NCBI GenBank assembly: GCA_963977795.1
Contig: CAXBRB010000011.1
Span: forward strand, 1-26,743
Direction: 5' to 3'
DNA length: 26,743 nucleotides
DNA from: Bog-756 sp963977795
GTDB lineage: Bacteria; Actinomycetota; Acidimicrobiia; Acidimicrobiales; RAAP-2
The notes under the pieces were generated by a model that was not told the origin of the DNA, made no database searches, and saw only the letters and a list, made by a program, of their open reading frames with translations. Shown here one piece after another: positions 24,573 to 26,743 of this stretch. Both the position numbers and the translations under genes were made by a program. Numbering within the stretch: the stretch's first letter is position 1; the number at the start of each line of letters is the position of its first letter.

Positions 24573-25633
24573 CGGGCGGCGTCCCCCAGCCGCTCACCCA
24601 GCTGGTCGCCGACCACCCGCGCCGCGGTCAGGGCCAGCGGGTAGTTCATGCGGGTCGGGCCGATGAGGCCGATGGTGCCGGCCTCGGCGCCCCCCACGGT
24701 GATGGGCATGACCACGATGGCGCACGAGGCGAGCGGCTCGACCCCGTGCTCGGTCCCGATGGCCACGGTGAGGCCGGTGTCGAGGATGTCCCGGAGGAGC
24801 GAGACGACCACCAGCTGCTGCTCGAGGATGGAGAGCACCGAGCGCACAGTCTCCACGGCGTCGAAGGAGGCCGCCATGCGCGAGGAGCCGCCCACGAAGA
24901 GCTGCTCGCCGCCTTCGCCGGCCGCCATGTCGGCCAGGGCGGCTCCGGCGGCGACCAGCACGGCGTCGGTGCGGGGGTCGCCGGTGGGCCCGGCGGGGGC
25001 TGCGGCCCGGGCCAGCGGGCTGCCCAGGACCTGGGCGGCCAGGCGGGCCGAGGCGTCGGCCAGGACGGTGTCGTCGGCACCCTCCGGCAGGTCGATGGAG
25101 TGCTTCTGGACGGCGCCGTCGGCCAGCACGACGACCAGGAGGCCGAGGCGCGGCCCGAGGCCCACCAGCTGGACCGAGCGCACCACTGCCGACTCGTGGG
25201 AGGGACCCACGACCATGGCGGCGCAGTCGGTCAGGTCGGCCAGGAGGCCCGAGGTGCGCTCGAGCATCGACTCGATCTCCCCGTGGGCGGCGTCGAAGAA
25301 CTGCCGGACCTGCTGGCGGCCGCCGCGGTCGAGGGCGGGCGTGCCGGCCAGGTGGTCGACGAAGAAGCGGTAGCCCTTGTCGGTCGGGATCCGGCCGGCG
25401 CTGGTGTGGGGCTGGGCCAGGTAGCCCTCGCGCTCGAGGGCCGCCATGTCGGAGCGCACCGTGGCCGAGGAGACGTTGACCCCCGGGGCGTCGACCACGT
25501 GCTGGGATCCGACGGGCTGGGCCGACCCGATGTACTCGGTCACCACGGCGTTCAGGATGGCGGCCTTGCGCTGGTCGAGGGGGCCCTCGCCGTCGCCGGG
25601 CTTCTCTCCTCTGCGGTCGTCGACGGTCGGCAT
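24569..25633 (-). CDS. hrcA: Heat-inducible transcription repressor HrcA
   Basis: HrcA binds CIRCE operators and represses class I heat-shock genes. The 354 residues include the N-terminal winged HTH (LDQRKAAILNAVVTEYIGSA, then VSSATVRSDMAALEREGYL and HTSAGRIPTDKGYRFFVD) and the GAF-like dimerisation and effector domain ending in LIGPTRMNYPLALTAARVV. The ATG at 25633 is chosen; an in-frame GTG at 25708 lies inside the CIRCE site and the extra residues have no conservation. GGGAG is only three bases before the ATG, a bit short. The CIRCE site 64 bases upstream points to autoregulation. Confidence 0.95.
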   Translation of the reverse strand: MPTVDDRRGEKPGDGEGPLDQRKAAILNAVVTEYIGSAQPVGSQHVVDAPGVNVSSATVRSDMAALEREGYLAQPHTSAGRIPTDKGYRFFVDHLAGTPALDRGGRQQVRQFFDAAHGEIESMLERTSGLLADLTDCAAMVVGPSHESAVVRSVQLVGLGPRLGLLVVVLADGAVQKHSIDLPEGADDTVLADASARLAAQVLGSPLARAAAPAGPTGDPRTDAVLVAAGAALADMAAGEGGEQLFVGGSSRMAASFDAVETVRSVLSILEQQLVVVSLLRDILDTGLTVAIGTEHGVEPLASCAIVVMPITVGGAEAGTIGLIGPTRMNYPLALTAARVVGDQLGERLGDAAR

Positions 25634-25696
25634 GCGCTCCCACCCGGGCCCGGCCTGACGGTGGCCCGCCTGCGGGGCACCCGATGCCGGACGGCT

Positions 25697-25723
25697 CTGG
25701 CACTCCACTCTAGTGAGTGCTTA
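25697..25723 (-). promoter_or_regulatory. CIRCE operator (HrcA-binding site)
   Basis: On the minus strand TAAGCACTC-N9-GAGTGCCAG matches the consensus TTAGCACTC-N9-GAGTGCTAA at 15 of 18 positions, with a perfect inner GCACTC/GAGTGC pair and exact nine-base spacer. A TANNNT hexamer (TAGAGT, 25707-25712) lies within the spacer, so bound HrcA would cover the -10 region of the hrcA-dnaJ promoter. Confidence 0.9.
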
Positions 25724-25724
25724 C

Positions 25725-25768
25725 CGCCGGCGGACAGCCCCGGGCCGCCGGCGACGGGCGAGAGCCCG
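25725..25768 (-). terminator. Two stacked hairpins after the dtxR-type gene
   Basis: Just past the dtxR-type stop codon comes CGGGC-GAGA-GCCCG (25755-25768 region, a GNRA-type loop), then a 9-bp inverted repeat CGCCGGCGG/CCGCCGGCG (25725-25733 and 25745-25753) with an 11-base loop. Together they could stop read-through into the heat-shock operon. No T-tract is present. Confidence 0.45.
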
Positions 25769-25769
25769 G

Positions 25770-26441
25770 CTAGACGGGGGCGACGAACATCCGCTCGGCC
25801 ACGGTGGGCTCCACGGCCACCGTGCCCGAGGCGACCTCCAAGGTGAGGGTGCCGTCGGACCCCCGGGCGCCGACGGTGGCCACCGTGCCGGGCCGCAGGT
25901 CGTGGGCGCCGAGGAAGGTCAGGGCCTCGGCGTCGTGCTCGATGCTCTCGGTCACCCGGACGAGCCGGACCCGGTCACCCGGACCCGCCTCGGCCAGCGG
26001 CCGGGCCGGCGGGGTCTCGTCGGAAGCAGCCGACACCGCACCCGGGATGGGGTTGCCGTGCGGGCAGGTCCCGGGGTTGCCCAGGAGCTCGACCAGCCGG
26101 GCCTCGACGTCGTCGGAGATGACGTGCTCCCACCGTCCCGCCTCGATGTGGGCCTTCTCCCAGGGCAGGCCGATGATGTCGACGAGGAGCCGCTCGGCCA
26201 GCCGGTGCTTGCGCACGACGGCCCGGGCCACGGCGTCGCCCGCATCGGTCGTGGAGATCCTGCGGCCCGCACGGGTGATGAGGCCGCCGGACTCGAGCCG
26301 GTCGAGCATCTCGGACACGGACGGGGCCGCTTTGCCCAGGCGCTCGGCCAGACGGGCCTGGATCACCGGGATGCCCTCCTCCTCCAGGGAGAAGATGGCC
26401 TCGAGGTACTCCTCGACCGGCGGGTGGAAGCCGTCCTGCAC
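25770..26441 (-). CDS. DtxR-family metal-dependent repressor with altered metal site
   Basis: A 223-residue regulator with three domains: winged HTH (about 1-65, VIQARLAERLGKAAPSVSEM), dimerisation and metal-binding domain (about 66-140, VRKHRLAERLLVDIIGLPWE, RWEHVISDDVE, GNPIPG) and an SH3/FeoA-like C-terminal domain (about 145-223). By alignment to Corynebacterium DtxR, H79, E83, H98, E105 and H106 are kept, but Met10 is replaced by Glu (E11) and Cys102 by Gly (G102). A Glu/Asp in place of Met10 is typical of manganese-type relatives, but those have Glu at the Cys position. Metal choice is therefore open. The GTG start lies six bases after TAGGAT with no ribosome site. Confidence 0.93.
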   Translation of the reverse strand: MQDGFHPPVEEYLEAIFSLEEEGIPVIQARLAERLGKAAPSVSEMLDRLESGGLITRAGRRISTTDAGDAVARAVVRKHRLAERLLVDIIGLPWEKAHIEAGRWEHVISDDVEARLVELLGNPGTCPHGNPIPGAVSAASDETPPARPLAEAGPGDRVRLVRVTESIEHDAEALTFLGAHDLRPGTVATVGARGSDGTLTLEVASGTVAVEPTVAERMFVAPV

Positions 26442-26447
26442 GTCGTG

Positions 26448-26453
26448 ATCCTA
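26448..26453 (-). promoter_or_regulatory. Possible -10 element (TAGGAT), leaderless promoter of the dtxR-type gene
   Basis: TAGGAT (minus strand) closely matches TATAAT and is followed by six bases and the GTG start, predicting a leaderless mRNA. No clear -35 box. It is 44 bases from the divergent TACGCT element at 26498. Confidence 0.48.
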
Positions 26454-26497
26454 GGGCAGCGGGCCTTCCCGCCCGGTGGTGGCGGGGGCTCCACCGG

Positions 26498-26503
26498 TAC
26501 GCT
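26498..26503 (+). promoter_or_regulatory. Possible -10 element (TACGCT), leaderless promoter of the right-edge gene
   Basis: GGTACGCT is followed by six bases (GCGCCC) and a GTG that opens a frame to the window end. The GGTAC context is shared with the elements before glyS, phoH and dnaG. Confidence 0.45.
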
Positions 26504-26509
26504 GCGCCC

Positions 26510-26743
26510 GTGGACGAGCAGGACGGGGCCGGGCAGGGCCGGGTCGGGCAGGACGGGGGCGGCCAGGACGGGGGCGGAGCAGGGGACGGGGCCGCCCTGC
26601 CCGACGCGGGAGCCGATGCCGGCCCCGGTGCCGACCCTGGACACGGCGAGGACCCCGGACCGCTGCGCTTCCACCGGTGGATGCACCGCTCGGCCACGGG
26701 CGCCATCCTCACCGGGATCGCCCTGGGCCTGCGGGAGGCGCTC
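26510..26743 (+). CDS. Hypothetical protein, 3' end cut by the window edge
   Basis: The visible 78 codons start with a Gly/Asp/Gln-rich, low-complexity segment of about 50 residues that contains two exact QDGGG units, encoded by a 15-base tandem repeat (26549-26563, 26564-26578, last base differing). Then the sequence becomes regular: PLRFHRWMHRSATGAILTG followed by a hydrophobic IALGLREAL, which looks like the start of a conserved domain or membrane-associated helix. I do not recognise the family for certain. GTG at 26510 is chosen from the -10 spacing. Confidence 0.6.
   Translation, partial: MDEQDGAGQGRVGQDGGGQDGGGAGDGAALPDAGADAGPGADPGHGEDPGPLRFHRWMHRSATGAILTGIALGLREAL

Noticed and set aside
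25634..25708. Longer HrcA starting at the GTG at 25708
   Set aside because: That start lies inside the CIRCE operator and near the likely transcription start, so it is unlikely to be translated.

Overview
The window is very GC-rich, densely packed DNA carrying housekeeping genes of an actinobacterium. The gene families (a BldD-type regulator, a DtxR-type repressor, an HrcA/CIRCE heat-shock operon, the order hrcA-dnaJ-rsmE...HIT-phoH-ybeY-corC-era and uppS...recO) point to Actinomycetota. A member of Acidimicrobiia or a close relative is my best guess, from general impression and not from a tree. No insertion sequence, phage gene, CRISPR array or rRNA was seen.

Layout. At the left edge a DoxX-like membrane protein gene (+) faces a tRNA-Asn gene (-), followed by a small unknown gene (+). 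From about 1.3 to 13.4 kb everything is on the minus strand, read right to left: uppS, a 103-aa two-helix membrane protein, recO, a class I CPD photolyase, hemW, glyS, ppdK, dnaG, rpoD. A 42-aa membrane peptide gene lies just upstream of uppS. From 13.8 to 17.2 kb three plus-strand genes follow: a TSUP-family permease, a DinG-like helicase and a small VOC-fold protein. From 17.3 to 25.6 kb a long minus-strand cluster reads hrcA, dnaJ, rsmE, bldD-like, an excisionase-type HTH gene, HIT, phoH, ybeY, corC-like, era. Finally a dtxR-type gene (-) and a truncated plus-strand gene diverge at the right edge.

How the genes work together. The right cluster joins heat-shock control (HrcA acting on a clear CIRCE site, DnaJ) to ribosome maturation (RsmE, YbeY, Era). 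The left cluster joins cell-wall lipid synthesis (UppS), DNA repair (RecO, photolyase), heme delivery (HemW), tRNA charging (GlyRS), pyruvate/PEP conversion (PPDK), and replication and transcription initiation (DnaG, RpoD). Many junctions are 4-base GTGA stop/start overlaps, which suggests translational coupling.

Most notable observations: (1) a compound direct plus inverted repeat inside the 3' end of recO that reads like a fossil template-switch event and adds 21 residues in frame; (2) a BldD orthologue with an intact c-di-GMP signature sitting within the hrcA-era cluster; (3) a recurring TANNNT-N6/7-start arrangement suggesting leaderless mRNAs for several genes; (4) PPDK with a Lys/Ala/Pro-rich C-terminal tail; (5) a DtxR-type repressor that lacks the usual Met and Cys metal ligands; (6) a tandem duplicated hairpin after glyS. 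I did not find a clearly new multi-gene system.
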